DNA of 49,563 nt, taken from Hyphomicrobiales bacterium. Its GTDB lineage: Bacteria > Pseudomonadota > Alphaproteobacteria > Rhizobiales > Rhizobiaceae. The stretch is taken from positions 1-49,563 of the forward strand of contig UCGV01000037.1 in assembly GCA_900471925.1 (NCBI GenBank), given 5' to 3'. A program made the position numbers and the translations under genes. The notes under the pieces are model-generated. The model was not told the DNA's origin. It searched no databases and was given only the letters and a program-made list of their open reading frames with translations. Position 1 is the stretch's first letter. Each line of letters begins with the position of its first letter. This document shows, one piece after another, positions 8,070-16,445 of the stretch.

Positions 8070-9128
8070 TCACGCGGGGAGCACTAAGCAGCGCTCGGGC
8101 GGCAGCGAGAAGGCGAGCGCGGAGCCCGGCGCCTCGCGTTTCGGCCAGTCGATGCGCACGAGATCGGCGCCGACTTTCACCTGCAGGCGCCAGCAGCGGC
8201 CGTGGAAGGCGCTGTCCACCACCTCGCCGGTCAGGTTGTTGCCGGGATAATCGCCGGCCGGGCGGCCATCTTCCGGGCGCACGACGAGCAGCGCGGAGCC
8301 GTTGAGGCCCGATGTGGCGTGGCTGAGCACGCCGCCATTGCCGCTGACGGCGAAATGGCTCTCCTGCGCCATGCCCGCAATCAGCGAGAAGCCGCCGAGA
8401 AAGCGGGCGACGAAGGCATTGGCGGGGGCCGCATAGATCGCCTGCGGCTCGGCGAACTGCACGATCGCGCCACGATCCATCACCGCCAGCCGGTCGGAAA
8501 CGGCCATCGCCTCCACCTGGTCGTGGGTCACGTAGACGGCCGTCATGCCCTCGGCGCGGATCAGCCGCATCATGTCGGAGCGCAGGTCGTCACGCAGCGC
8601 TGCATCGAGATTGCTCAAGGGCTCGTCGAGAAGCAGCAGGCGCGGCCGCATGGCAAGACAGCGGGCAATCGCCACGCGCTGCTGCTGGCCGCCGGAAAGC
8701 TCACTCGGGCGGCGACTGGCAAGCGCGCCGAGCTGGGTGATCTCAAGCGCATGATCCACCCGCCGGCGGATCTCCTCGCGCTTGTGGCCGCTGACTTCGA
8801 GGCCGAAGGAAAGGTTTTCGCGCACCGACATATGCGGCCAGAGCGCGTAATCCTGGAAGACGAGGCCGACCTTGCGGTCCTCGGCATCGACCTGCCGGCC
8901 GCGCGACCAGACGAGATCGCCGCCGATGCGGATCTCGCCGCCATCGGGGGAGATGAGCCCGGCAATCGAGCGCAGCAGCGTCGATTTACCGGAGCCGCTG
9001 GCGCCGACCAGCGCCACCACCTCGCCCTGTGATACCGAGACATCGAGATCGTGAAGCACCGGCTTGCCGCCGAGCGATTTCGACAATGACAGACATTCGA
9101 GTGCGGCCTGGTTCATGATTTGGCTCAT
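8070..9128 (-). CDS. ABC transporter ATPase, FbpC/PotA-type
   Basis: 352 residues. Walker A GASGSGKST (about residue 38), Q-loop in FQDYALWPHM, signature LSGGQQQRVAIARCL, Walker B LLLLDEPLSNLD and the H-loop YVTHDQVEA are all intact. A C-terminal TOBE-type domain follows (about residues 240-352). The subgroup energises uptake of ferric iron, polyamines or phosphorylated organic anions. The start overlaps the permease stop as ATGA (9125-9128). Cargo follows from the binding protein upstream and is discussed there. Confidence 0.93.
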   Translation of the reverse strand: MSQIMNQAALECLSLSKSLGGKPVLHDLDVSVSQGEVVALVGASGSGKSTLLRSIAGLISPDGGEIRIGGDLVWSRGRQVDAEDRKVGLVFQDYALWPHMSVRENLSFGLEVSGHKREEIRRRVDHALEITQLGALASRRPSELSGGQQQRVAIARCLAMRPRLLLLDEPLSNLDAALRDDLRSDMMRLIRAEGMTAVYVTHDQVEAMAVSDRLAVMDRGAIVQFAEPQAIYAAPANAFVARFLGGFSLIAGMAQESHFAVSGNGGVLSHATSGLNGSALLVVRPEDGRPAGDYPGNNLTGEVVDSAFHGRCWRLQVKVGADLVRIDWPKREAPGSALAFSLPPERCLVLPA

Positions 9129-10858
9129 GCTGCAGCCTCCTTGGAAAAGGGACGGAATTTGCGGGCAATCGCCGCGATACCCGCGACAATGGCGACTGCG
9201 AGAAGCGCCACCAGCGCCAGTGCGCAGGCGACCGCATCCCGGTCCTGGGTGAAATCATTGACGATGAGGGCCGGCAGCGCCGGGCCTGACGCCGGCATCA
9301 GGAATTGCGACATCGGCAGCTCGAAGACCGAGCGCACGACGGTCACACCGAAGGCAACGGCGATGGCACGGCGGATCAGCGGCAGCACGATGCGCCGCAG
9401 ATGCTGCATCGGCCCGGCACCGGAAAGACGCGAGGCTTCGCCGAGCGATGCGCCGAGACGGTCGAGCGCTGCCCAGAGGAAGATCAGACAGTAAGGCAGC
9501 GCGGCGGCGGCATAACCCAGCACCAGCAGCAGGCGCGAGCCGTAAAGGCCGAGATCGCGAAAGCCTGCAAGACGGTTGTAGAGAAGGATATAGCCGAAGG
9601 CGAGGATGATGCCGGGAATGGCGACCGCGACCATGGCAAGCCCGGCCGAAACCATGCGCGTTGCCGGCGACGCCAGCGAGATGCGGTAGGCGAAGAGCGT
9701 GGCGAAACCGACGGCGACGATGGCCGCGACAAAGGCATAGGCAAAGCTCGAGACCAGCGCCTGCCCTGCGACATCGCCGAGATCGAAGACCGTACGCATC
9801 GCCGCAAGCGAGAAATTGCCGGGCGCCAGCGCATCGCTGAGCGAGACGGTGAAAGCCCTGATGACGATGGCGAAGAGCGGCAGTCCGGCGGCACCAAGCG
9901 CAAGTACCGCGAGAATGACCAGCGCCGGCATCTGCCAGCCGCCGAGCCGGTATTTGACGAGCTGCCGGTTGCGTCCGGAGAGAAAGCGGGTCTCGCGCTG
10001 CGCACCGCTCAGCGCCGTGGCAGCCACCGAACCGGAGACCAGCAGCACCAGCAGCAGCGCCTGCGCGCCGGCCGCAGCGAAATCGACCGGAAAACTCGCC
10101 GTCGCCGCATAGATATTATAGGTGAGCAGGCCGAAATTCATCGAGCGGGCAATCGTGTTCGCCATGCCGAAATCGCCGACGATCTCCGCGAATGTCGTCA
10201 GCAGCGACAGGCCGATGGCGGGTGCGAGCATCGGCAGCACGATGCGCCTGATCGTCTGGCCCGGCCGCGCCGATGCCATGCGCGCGGCATCGATGAACTC
10301 GCCGCCGAGCCCCTGCAGGCGCGAGCGCACGATGAAATAGGGAACCGGAAACAGCGCAAAGGCCATGACCATCAACAGGCCCGGCGGCCCGAAGAAGGCC
10401 GATGCGCTCTCGGGCGTCAGCAGCCCGAGATAGACGAGATAGCCGCCCTGCGACATGAGCAGCACCCAGGCCAGCCCCTTGAGATAGCTCGGCGTTGCAA
10501 ACACGATCCAGGGCAGTGCCAGCCACAACCGGCGCAGACGGATATCGGTGACGGCGAGAACGAGCGCCAGCACCGTGCCGAGCGCGGTGGAAACGACAGC
10601 GCCGATGAGCCCGAGCAGGATCGTGTTGACGATGCCGCGAAAGAGCCGCGGCGAACTGACGAGCCGGGTCAGCGCCGTGGCATCGGGCATAAAACTGGGT
10701 GCGGTCGGATCGAACAGCTTCGGAAGTGCTGCCTGCGCAAGCACCAATAGCAGCGGCAGGCCGATCAGCACGAAGGCGATCAGCCACAGGAGAGGCGCAC
10801 TCCCCCGCCAGTTGCGGCGGCCGATGGCAAAGGCGACAGTCATTCCAGCACCGATCAT
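9125..10858 (-). CDS. Fused two-domain ABC transporter permease (FbpB-type)
   Basis: About 577 residues from an ATG at 10858 (alternative at 10843); the open frame to 11038 is only antisense to the binding-protein end. There are about twelve membrane helices, with two permease domains and two EAA-like loops: EFIDAARMASARPGQTIRRIVLPML in the first half and GEASRLSGAGPMQHLRRIVLPLI in the second. Such fused permeases serve iron, sugar-phosphate and phosphonate importers. The Shine-Dalgarno (AGGGA) is unusually close to 10858. Confidence 0.9.
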   Translation of the reverse strand: MIGAGMTVAFAIGRRNWRGSAPLLWLIAFVLIGLPLLLVLAQAALPKLFDPTAPSFMPDATALTRLVSSPRLFRGIVNTILLGLIGAVVSTALGTVLALVLAVTDIRLRRLWLALPWIVFATPSYLKGLAWVLLMSQGGYLVYLGLLTPESASAFFGPPGLLMVMAFALFPVPYFIVRSRLQGLGGEFIDAARMASARPGQTIRRIVLPMLAPAIGLSLLTTFAEIVGDFGMANTIARSMNFGLLTYNIYAATASFPVDFAAAGAQALLLVLLVSGSVAATALSGAQRETRFLSGRNRQLVKYRLGGWQMPALVILAVLALGAAGLPLFAIVIRAFTVSLSDALAPGNFSLAAMRTVFDLGDVAGQALVSSFAYAFVAAIVAVGFATLFAYRISLASPATRMVSAGLAMVAVAIPGIILAFGYILLYNRLAGFRDLGLYGSRLLLVLGYAAAALPYCLIFLWAALDRLGASLGEASRLSGAGPMQHLRRIVLPLIRRAIAVAFGVTVVRSVFELPMSQFLMPASGPALPALIVNDFTQDRDAVACALALVALLAVAIVAGIAAIARKFRPFSKEAAA

Positions 10859-10884
10859 TCCCTGTTCATGCGATATCTGTGTGT

Positions 10885-10914
10885 GGAAGGCGCGGCGGAT
10901 GGACCGCGCCTTCC
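10885..10914. other. Intercistronic hairpin between binding protein and permease
   Basis: An 11-bp perfect stem (GGAAGGCGCGG at 10885-10895, CCGCGCCTTCC at 10904-10914) with an 8-base loop lies in the 73-base gap after the binding-protein stop. There is no T-run on the minus strand, so it is more likely a transcript stabiliser or partial attenuator than a terminator; such hairpins commonly raise binding-protein mRNA over permease mRNA. Confidence 0.6.
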
Positions 10915-10931
10915 TTGTCCCTAGGTGAGGA

Positions 10932-11933
10932 TCAGGGAACGAACTGGTCCCGGAACCACTGCTTCCATTCCGTCTCGTTATCGGAGGCTGCCTTGTCGTC
11001 GAGGATCTGCCAGCTGGCGGTATTGTCGACGCGTGCACCCTTGCCCTTCACGCCATTGATGACGGGGGCAAAGAAGCCGTCGCCGCCTTCGGCCGTCAGC
11101 ATCGCCGTCTCGGCATCCTTGGTGAGCAGGAACTGGATGAAGGCCTTGGCCTGCTCCTCGTGCGGGGAAACGCTGGCAATGCCGGCGCTGGAGGGGATGG
11201 CGACCACGCCTTCCGAGGGATAGACGACGGAGACGGGTTCCTTCTGGTCGATCAGCGCGTAGATCGACGTATCCTGCTGGATGGCAAGCGCGGCATCGCC
11301 CGTGATCAGCGACTTGTTGACGGCGCCGCCGCTCGGAATGCCGCTGATCGCCTTGTTGGTGAGGATCTTGGTTAGCTCGGCCTTGCCGGCATCGACGCCC
11401 TTGTCGGCGAAATAGCCTGCGAGCCACTGGAAGGCCGGGCCGGAAAGGTTCGGATCCTTGGCGGCAACCTTGCCGGCGAAATGCTCGAGATCGCTCCAGC
11501 TCTTCGGGGCGGCCGCGTCACCGATCTTCTTGGTGTTGACGGCAATCGCCGTGGTGGAGACCGTAACCGGGAAATAGGCCTGGCTTGCCGGCACCAGACG
11601 GCGGCCGAGATCGGTATAATCGGCCTTGTCGGCGAGACCCTGCTCCGGCTTCAGGATGCCCTGCGCGGCGAGCCGGTTCATGACGGCCGAACCTTCGACC
11701 CAGAGCACATCGAATTTCGGATTGTTGCCTTCGGCCGCGACCTTGCCGAGCAGTTCGCCCGTGGACAGGCGCACGAGATCGACCTCGATGCCGGTCTTGG
11801 CGGTAAAGGCCTTGGTGGCGGCATCGACCGTATCGAGCGCCGAATAGACGACGAGATGATCGGCCGCCTGAGAAGAAACGGCAGCACAGAGAATAGTGGA
11901 AGCAGCAAGAGCTGCGAATATAAATCTGTTCAT
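10932..11933 (-). CDS. ABC transporter substrate-binding protein, FbpA-like fold, probably not ferric iron
   Basis: 333 residues from an ATG at 11933; signal peptide to VSSQA. The sequence begins VVYSALDTVD and has the STGELLGKVAAEGNNPKFDV motif seen in binding proteins for organophosphates and phosphonates. It lacks the iron ligands of FbpA: no His in the first strand (ALD instead of AQH) and no adjacent Tyr pair in the second domain (IQQDTSIYALID). With the RpiR/SIS regulator upstream, a phosphorylated organic anion is the best guess for cargo; general anion uptake remains possible. Confidence 0.85.
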   Translation of the reverse strand: MNRFIFAALAASTILCAAVSSQAADHLVVYSALDTVDAATKAFTAKTGIEVDLVRLSTGELLGKVAAEGNNPKFDVLWVEGSAVMNRLAAQGILKPEQGLADKADYTDLGRRLVPASQAYFPVTVSTTAIAVNTKKIGDAAAPKSWSDLEHFAGKVAAKDPNLSGPAFQWLAGYFADKGVDAGKAELTKILTNKAISGIPSGGAVNKSLITGDAALAIQQDTSIYALIDQKEPVSVVYPSEGVVAIPSSAGIASVSPHEEQAKAFIQFLLTKDAETAMLTAEGGDGFFAPVINGVKGKGARVDNTASWQILDDKAASDNETEWKQWFRDQFVP

Positions 11934-12043
11934 TTCTCTAACCCTTGAAGATGGATTGTTCGGGGGCAAAATATGCTCCGCAATCCTATCATTTTAATAT
12001 TTCATTAATATTACAGCACGGGAGAAATGATTGATTTTATTCT

Positions 12044-12937
12044 CTATTTCTTCACGCCTCTTTTCAGCCACAGCTTATCGACCGCCCCGCGCAGCGCCCC
12101 GAATTTTGCGAGCGATGCCAGCGCCGCATCCCGGTCCTTTGCAGCAAGTGCGACGATCATCGCCTCGATGAGCACGATCGTTGCGGCGTGCAGCGAGAGG
12201 TGATCGGCCCTGCCCCGCGGCACCGGCAGGATTTCGGCCACCCGCTTGCGCACGAAGGGCACCAGGCTGTCGCCGATCAGCGCCACCGGTGCGGCGCAGG
12301 CTTCGGCATGGTCGAGCACGACGGTCACTTCGCGATAGACGGGCGCATAGGCGATCATCAGGATCACGTCGCCCTCACCGAGACCAAGCAGCTGGTCGGC
12401 AAGGCCGATGCCGCTGTCGGAAAGCGCTGTCGTCGGCAGGCCCAGGCGATTGAACTGCAGGGCCGCATATTCGGCGACGCTACCCGAGGGGCCGATGCCG
12501 AAGATGAAGCGGCGGCGCGCCGAAAACATCAGATCGACCACGCGCTTGAAGGCGTCGGAAAATTCCGCGCTCGCCATGACATCGAGGCTTTCGCGATGCG
12601 CCTTCATCACATGGCCGAGCGCGCCCTCGGGATCTCCACCAAGATCCTCCAGCGTCCGCTTGAGGCGACCCTCGGGTCCGCCGCCGGTCAAATCGGCGAG
12701 GATCGCCTCACGCAGACTGAGCAACCCATCGAAGCCGAGCGAGCGGGCGGTGCGCACGACGGTGGCATCGCTGGTGCCCGCCTTCTCGGCAATCTCGGCT
12801 GCGGAATTCAGCAGCACCGATTCCTTCTGGCTGCGGAAGAAGGAGGCCATTTTCTGCTCGGCGGGCGACATGGAGGGCAATGCCGCCTCGATCCGCTCGT
12901 CGAGCGTCGCTTCCGTCGTCGTCACCAGATCCGTCAT
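12044..12937 (-). CDS. MurR/RpiR-family regulator with SIS domain
   Basis: 297 residues. The N-terminal helix-turn-helix (HTH_6) covers about residues 10-85 (LLNSAAEIAEKAGTSDATVV, RTARSLGFDG), and the SIS phosphosugar-binding domain about 130-260 (FIFGIGPSGSVAEYAALQF, DVILMIAYAPVYREV). RpiR proteins sense phosphorylated sugars or related metabolites and control uptake and catabolic genes. It lies 110 bases upstream of the transporter genes on the same strand and most likely regulates them. Confidence 0.9.
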   Translation of the reverse strand: MTDLVTTTEATLDERIEAALPSMSPAEQKMASFFRSQKESVLLNSAAEIAEKAGTSDATVVRTARSLGFDGLLSLREAILADLTGGGPEGRLKRTLEDLGGDPEGALGHVMKAHRESLDVMASAEFSDAFKRVVDLMFSARRRFIFGIGPSGSVAEYAALQFNRLGLPTTALSDSGIGLADQLLGLGEGDVILMIAYAPVYREVTVVLDHAEACAAPVALIGDSLVPFVRKRVAEILPVPRGRADHLSLHAATIVLIEAMIVALAAKDRDAALASLAKFGALRGAVDKLWLKRGVKK

Positions 12938-12978
12938 GTCGGCGTCCTTTTGTCGAATTCACTACAGGATACGTTATC

Positions 12979-12994
12979 CGAAATATTTATTTCG
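12979..12994. promoter_or_regulatory. Palindrome upstream of the RpiR-type gene
   Basis: CGAAAT-ATTT-ATTTCG, a perfect 6-bp inverted repeat with a 4-base centre, 42 bases upstream of the regulator start. Size and AT content suit an RpiR operator, but no second copy of the full site was found before the transporter genes. Confidence 0.35.
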
Positions 12995-13163
12995 AGAACA
13001 TGACAGAAGATCGACAACGAAAAAACTTTCGTGAGGCGATATTCAAAATTCGGTTAAGCCATTATTTTATCTGCCAGAATTAGAGGTTATCCCGACAGGT
13101 AGGAAATGATTGCGACCCCGCTTTTCGCCTCTGAAATGAATACGACATGTCATAAAAACAAAC

Positions 13164-13192
13164 TTGACAAGGCGAGTCATGTAAAAATAGAT
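13164..13192 (+). promoter_or_regulatory. Promoter with RirA-type iron box before the ferric binding protein
   Basis: The -35 TTGACA (13164-13169) and a -10-like ATAGAT (13187-13192) are 17 bases apart. Overlapping the -35 is TGA-N9-TCA (13165-13179), the consensus of the iron-responsive operator bound by RirA in rhizobia. This placement would let RirA block transcription when iron is plentiful. A small hairpin (GCTTCG/CGAAGC, 13201-13217) lies in the leader before the ribosome site. Confidence 0.65.
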
Positions 13193-13239
13193 GCCCTCGC
13201 GCTTCGAAAAGCGAAGCCTTTGCACTATTGGGGATAGCG

Positions 13240-14256
13240 ATGAAAATTTCCGCAAAACACACGTCCGCATTCGCATTCGCGGCCATGCTTCTGACGGCCA
13301 CGACGCTTGCCGGCGGCGCCAATGCGCAGGAAGCCGAAGGTCTGGTGGTCTATAACGCCCAGCACGAAAGCCTGACCAATGGCTGGGTCGAAGGTTTCAC
13401 CAAGGAAACCGGCATCAAGGTCACCGTCCGCAAGGGCAGCGACATGCAGTTTGCCAACCAGCTGATTCAGGAAGGCTCCGCCTCCCCGGCTGACGTATTC
13501 CTCACCGAGAATTCCCCTGCCATGTCGCTGGTCGATGGCGCCGGCCTGTTTGCCGCTGTCGATAAGGACACGCTGGATCAGGTTCCAGAACAGTATCGCC
13601 CGGCTGACGGCATGTGGACCGGCATTGCCGCCCGCACCACCGTCTTCGCCTATGACAAGACGAAGCTGACGGAAGATAAGCTGCCGAAGTCGATGGTGGA
13701 TCTTCAGGACGCAGCCTGGAAGGGCCGCTGGGGCGCGGCACCTGCCGGTGCCGACTTCCAGGCCATCGTTGCCGCCTTCCTGCAGCTGAAGGGCGAAGAG
13801 GCCACCAAGACCTGGCTGAAGGGCCTGAAGGACAATGCGACCGCCTATAAGGGCAACAGCGTTGCCATGAAGGCAGTCAATGCCGGCGAAGTCGAAGGCG
13901 CGATCATCTATCACTATTACTGGTTCGGCGATCAGGCAAAGACCGGCGAGAACAGCAAGAATGTCGCCCTGCACTATTTCAAGAACGAAGATCCGGGCGC
14001 CTTCGTTTCCGTCTCCGGCGGCGGCGTGCTGAAGTCCAGCAAGCATCCGAAGGAAGCCCAGGCCTTCCTCAAGTGGGTTGCCGGCAAGGGTGGCCAGGCG
14101 GTGCTGAAGGACGGCGATTCCTTCGAATATGCCATCAACGGCGATGCCAATGCCAAGCTCGTGCCGCTGGCTGACCTGCATGCGCCGAAGGTCGAAGCAT
14201 CGACGCTGGACAGCAAGAAGGTCGTCGAGCTGATGACGGCTGCCGGCCTGCTCTAA
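13240..14256 (+). CDS. fbpA: Ferric-iron ABC transporter binding protein, FbpA/FutA-type
   Basis: 338 residues; the ATG at 13240 is preceded by GGGGAT. Signal peptide to GGANA. The iron ligand pattern of FbpA is present: His in VVYNAQHESL, Glu in FLTENSPAM, and the tyrosine cluster in IIYHYYWFG, near residue 221. It would bind Fe(3+) in the periplasm and deliver it to a permease. No permease or ATPase gene follows; a terminator comes 30 bases after the stop, so it is a lone gene and must use transporter subunits encoded elsewhere or the divergent operon at 8.1-10.9 kb. Confidence 0.9.
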   Translation: MKISAKHTSAFAFAAMLLTATTLAGGANAQEAEGLVVYNAQHESLTNGWVEGFTKETGIKVTVRKGSDMQFANQLIQEGSASPADVFLTENSPAMSLVDGAGLFAAVDKDTLDQVPEQYRPADGMWTGIAARTTVFAYDKTKLTEDKLPKSMVDLQDAAWKGRWGAAPAGADFQAIVAAFLQLKGEEATKTWLKGLKDNATAYKGNSVAMKAVNAGEVEGAIIYHYYWFGDQAKTGENSKNVALHYFKNEDPGAFVSVSGGGVLKSSKHPKEAQAFLKWVAGKGGQAVLKDGDSFEYAINGDANAKLVPLADLHAPKVEASTLDSKKVVELMTAAGLL

Positions 14257-14286
14257 GCCCTGAAACATCGGGACAGACATACAGGA

Positions 14287-14326
14287 ACGGCCGCGCGGTG
14301 AAAGCTGCGCGGCCGTTTGTATTTTT
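14287..14326 (+). terminator. Rho-independent terminator after the iron-binding protein gene
   Basis: A 10-bp GC stem (ACGGCCGCGC/GCGCGGCCGT) with a 10-base loop is followed by TTGTATTTTT. Confidence 0.8.
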
Positions 14327-14383
14327 CATGATGTTGGGCTTCATGACGTTGAGAGAACTCCCCCAACTGCATTCATTGACGGC

Positions 14384-15175
14384 TTAACGGTTCAGGAATG
14401 CCGCAGCCAGTTCCGCACGCGCATTGTCGAGCAGCGGCTTGAACTTCGGCTCATGCAGCAGCAGCGTGCCGAGCGTCGTGCCGAGAACCGCACTTGCCCT
14501 GATATCGCTACGCGAATGCACGCCGCAATACATGCGGCTGACGGCGAAGTCTTCCGCGCGCGCCATGATCAGCTGACCCTTGGCCGGCATCAGATGCGCA
14601 AGGATGATGCCCTGCGCGTAAGACAGCGTGCCGTGGCCGCTCGGATAGGAGCGCACCTTCGAGCCATTCTTGCCGGCGGCTTCGCAGACCTGGATATTGT
14701 CATCGAAGGTCCACGGGCGGCGGCGGCCGTAATAGACTTTCACCACATCGGCGGCCGCATCGCGCTCGCGCATGACGGCATCGAGCATTTCAGCGGTCGC
14801 CGGCAGCTTCGTCAGATCGAAACCGACAGGACCGAGCGTCGGCAGCCAGAGTTCCGAGCTTTCGTGGCGATCGTCCCAGACGGCCTGGTCGAGACGTTCC
14901 TTCGTTGCCGTCTGCTGCAGGTGCAGCACTTCGGCAACTTCCGCCTTCTGCTGGTCCGAACCATCGACCGGCGGCGGGGCAAGCAGGGTTGTCGGCTCAA
15001 GATCTTCAGGATTGAGATATTTCAGGATATGCGCCGGCTTCTGCGGCAGGGCTGCGGCAGCCGCAGGCTGCGCGACCGGGTCTGCAGGAAAGGTGACGGG
15101 GGTCACGGTCTGAGCAAATGCGGGCGTGGCAAGGCCGACCGCCATCGCGATTGCGAGGCAAGCGTAACGAGACAT
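14384..15175 (-). CDS. Class A non-specific acid phosphatase (PAP2 superfamily), exported
   Basis: 263 residues with a signal peptide ending PAFA. The class A signature is complete: K-x6-RP (KVYYGRRRP), PSGH (RSYPSGHGT) and SR-x5-H-x3-D (SRMYCGVHSRSD). The enzyme would release phosphate from organic phosphomonoesters in the periplasm. It is divergent from the PepSY gene, with a CTTAC-N6-GTAA palindrome in the shared upstream region, so both are candidate targets of the response regulator at 18.9 kb. Confidence 0.92.
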   Translation of the reverse strand: MSRYACLAIAMAVGLATPAFAQTVTPVTFPADPVAQPAAAAALPQKPAHILKYLNPEDLEPTTLLAPPPVDGSDQQKAEVAEVLHLQQTATKERLDQAVWDDRHESSELWLPTLGPVGFDLTKLPATAEMLDAVMRERDAAADVVKVYYGRRRPWTFDDNIQVCEAAGKNGSKVRSYPSGHGTLSYAQGIILAHLMPAKGQLIMARAEDFAVSRMYCGVHSRSDIRASAVLGTTLGTLLLHEPKFKPLLDNARAELAAAFLNR

Positions 15176-15311
15176 GACTATTTCTCCTAAGGGCTAAACG
15201 CCTGGGGGCTTAGCGTTCAAAAGCCGCGTCGCCTTCGTAGCAAACGCGACAGGATGGTAGATATGTCGCAAACATTACATCCCGATGACAGCAGGCCGGC
15301 CAATGCGCGCC

Positions 15312-15327
15312 CTTACCGAATGGTAAT
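15312..15327. promoter_or_regulatory. Candidate response-regulator operator, site D
   Basis: CTTAC-CGAATG-GTAAT: same half-sites and spacing as three sites at 17392, 18721 and 18771, with one mismatch in the right half. It lies between the acid phosphatase (start 15175) and PepSY (start 15404) genes. Confidence 0.5.
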
Positions 15328-15403
15328 TTGGCGGCAAACAGGGCGCAAAGCGCAGGCTTCATAAGGGTGCCGTTCAACGGTGAACCAACCTATGGAGAGC
15401 ACT

Positions 15404-15775
15404 ATGACGAGCTATCACACCTTGAAAGCCGCAATGGCGGCCCTGATCGCGACAAGCCCCATCATCGCCGGAACGATGATCGTACAGCCGGCAATGGCCG
15501 CCGAGCAGAGCGCCGGCAAGGACGACGCATCCGAATATGCCAAGCTCGGCGGCGCGAAACTGAGCCTCGCCGATGCCGTGGCCGCCGCCGAAAAACAGTT
15601 CGGCGGCAAGGCGGTGAATGCCGCGCTCGACAATGAGCAGGCGAGCGCCGCCTTCGAGGTGGAACTGATGACGGATGCGGGGTCGCAGACGGTTGCCGTC
15701 GACGGCCAGACCGGCGAGGTCAAGCATGTCACGGATAGCGGCGAAAACGGCAAGGATGGCGAAGACGTCGAATAA
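15404..15775 (+). CDS. Exported PepSY-domain protein
   Basis: 123 residues; GGAGAGC lies 5 bases before the ATG at 15404 (an in-frame ATG at 15392 is less well placed). Signal peptide to PAMA. A single PepSY unit covers about residues 50-115 (LSLADAVAAAEKQFGG, AAFEVELMTDAGSQTVAVDG, TGEVKHV). PepSY proteins are small periplasmic inhibitors or sensors and are often controlled by an adjacent two-component system, which fits the operator-like site upstream. Confidence 0.85.
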   Translation: MTSYHTLKAAMAALIATSPIIAGTMIVQPAMAAEQSAGKDDASEYAKLGGAKLSLADAVAAAEKQFGGKAVNAALDNEQASAAFEVELMTDAGSQTVAVDGQTGEVKHVTDSGENGKDGEDVE

Positions 15776-15799
15776 GACCTTCGGTCGACGACACATTCG

Positions 15800-15829
15800 G
15801 CCCCGCTTCACGGCGGGGCTTCCGCTTTT
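15800..15829 (+). terminator. Probable terminator after the PepSY gene
   Basis: A 7-bp stem GCCCCGC/GCGGGGC (15800-15819) is followed by an interrupted T-rich stretch TTCCGCTTTT. The T-run is weak. Confidence 0.5.
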
Positions 15830-15848
15830 GCAGGCAAACCCACCTGCC

Positions 15849-16439
15849 CTAGTGCCCCAACACCTTCACCACCACATACCCAACCACCGCCACCACACCG
15901 ACAGCCAGCACCACCTGCCCCAGCCGCTTCTCGATGAAATGCGCAATCCCCTCGCCATAGCGCCGCAGCAGCAGCGCCAGCAGAAAGAACCGCCCGCCCC
16001 TCGCCACCACGGCCGAGACCACGAAGAGCGCAAGGTTCATGTGCACGACGCCTGACAGGATCGTCACCACCTTGATCGGCGGCAGATGAGCCAGCCCCGA
16101 GGTGACGAGCAGGAGCAGGATCCAGCCATCATCGATGCCGGATTTCATCTGCTCGAACGCGTCGAGCTTGCCGTAGAAGGCAAGCACCGGCCTTGCCACG
16201 CTCTCATAGGCGAAATAGCCGAGCGCCCAGCCGGCAATACCGCCGAGTACGGAGGCGACGGTCGCAATCAGCGCGTAGCGATAGCTCCGCTCAGGCCGCG
16301 CCAGGCACATCGGCAGGAACAGCACATCGGCCGGCACGAGGAAAACCGAGCTTTCCACGAAGGCGATGACGGCGAGCCAGACGGCTGCCGATCGGCGTGC
16401 GGCAAGCGACAGGACCCAATCATAGAGACGCTTGAGCAT
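15849..16439 (-). CDS. YqaA-family (SNARE-associated/VTT) membrane protein
   Basis: 196 residues with about five membrane segments. FVESSVFLVPADVLFLPMCL near the N-terminus and a second-half GLAHLPPIKVVTILSGVV are typical of the YqaA branch of the DedA/VTT superfamily. DedA relatives are lipid flippases or scramblases linked to envelope homeostasis and undecaprenyl-phosphate recycling; function of YqaA is not established. The gene follows uppP by 6 bases, so the two share a transcript. Confidence 0.85.
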   Translation of the reverse strand: MLKRLYDWVLSLAARRSAAVWLAVIAFVESSVFLVPADVLFLPMCLARPERSYRYALIATVASVLGGIAGWALGYFAYESVARPVLAFYGKLDAFEQMKSGIDDGWILLLLVTSGLAHLPPIKVVTILSGVVHMNLALFVVSAVVARGGRFFLLALLLRRYGEGIAHFIEKRLGQVVLAVGVVAVVGYVVVKVLGH

Positions 16440-16445
16440 GGCCGC

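Noticed and set aside
9305..10750. A 481-residue + strand frame opposite the permease
   Set aside because: Composition is Arg/Gln/Glu/Gly-rich and structureless, typical of antisense to GC-rich membrane protein genes; the permease on the other strand is certain.
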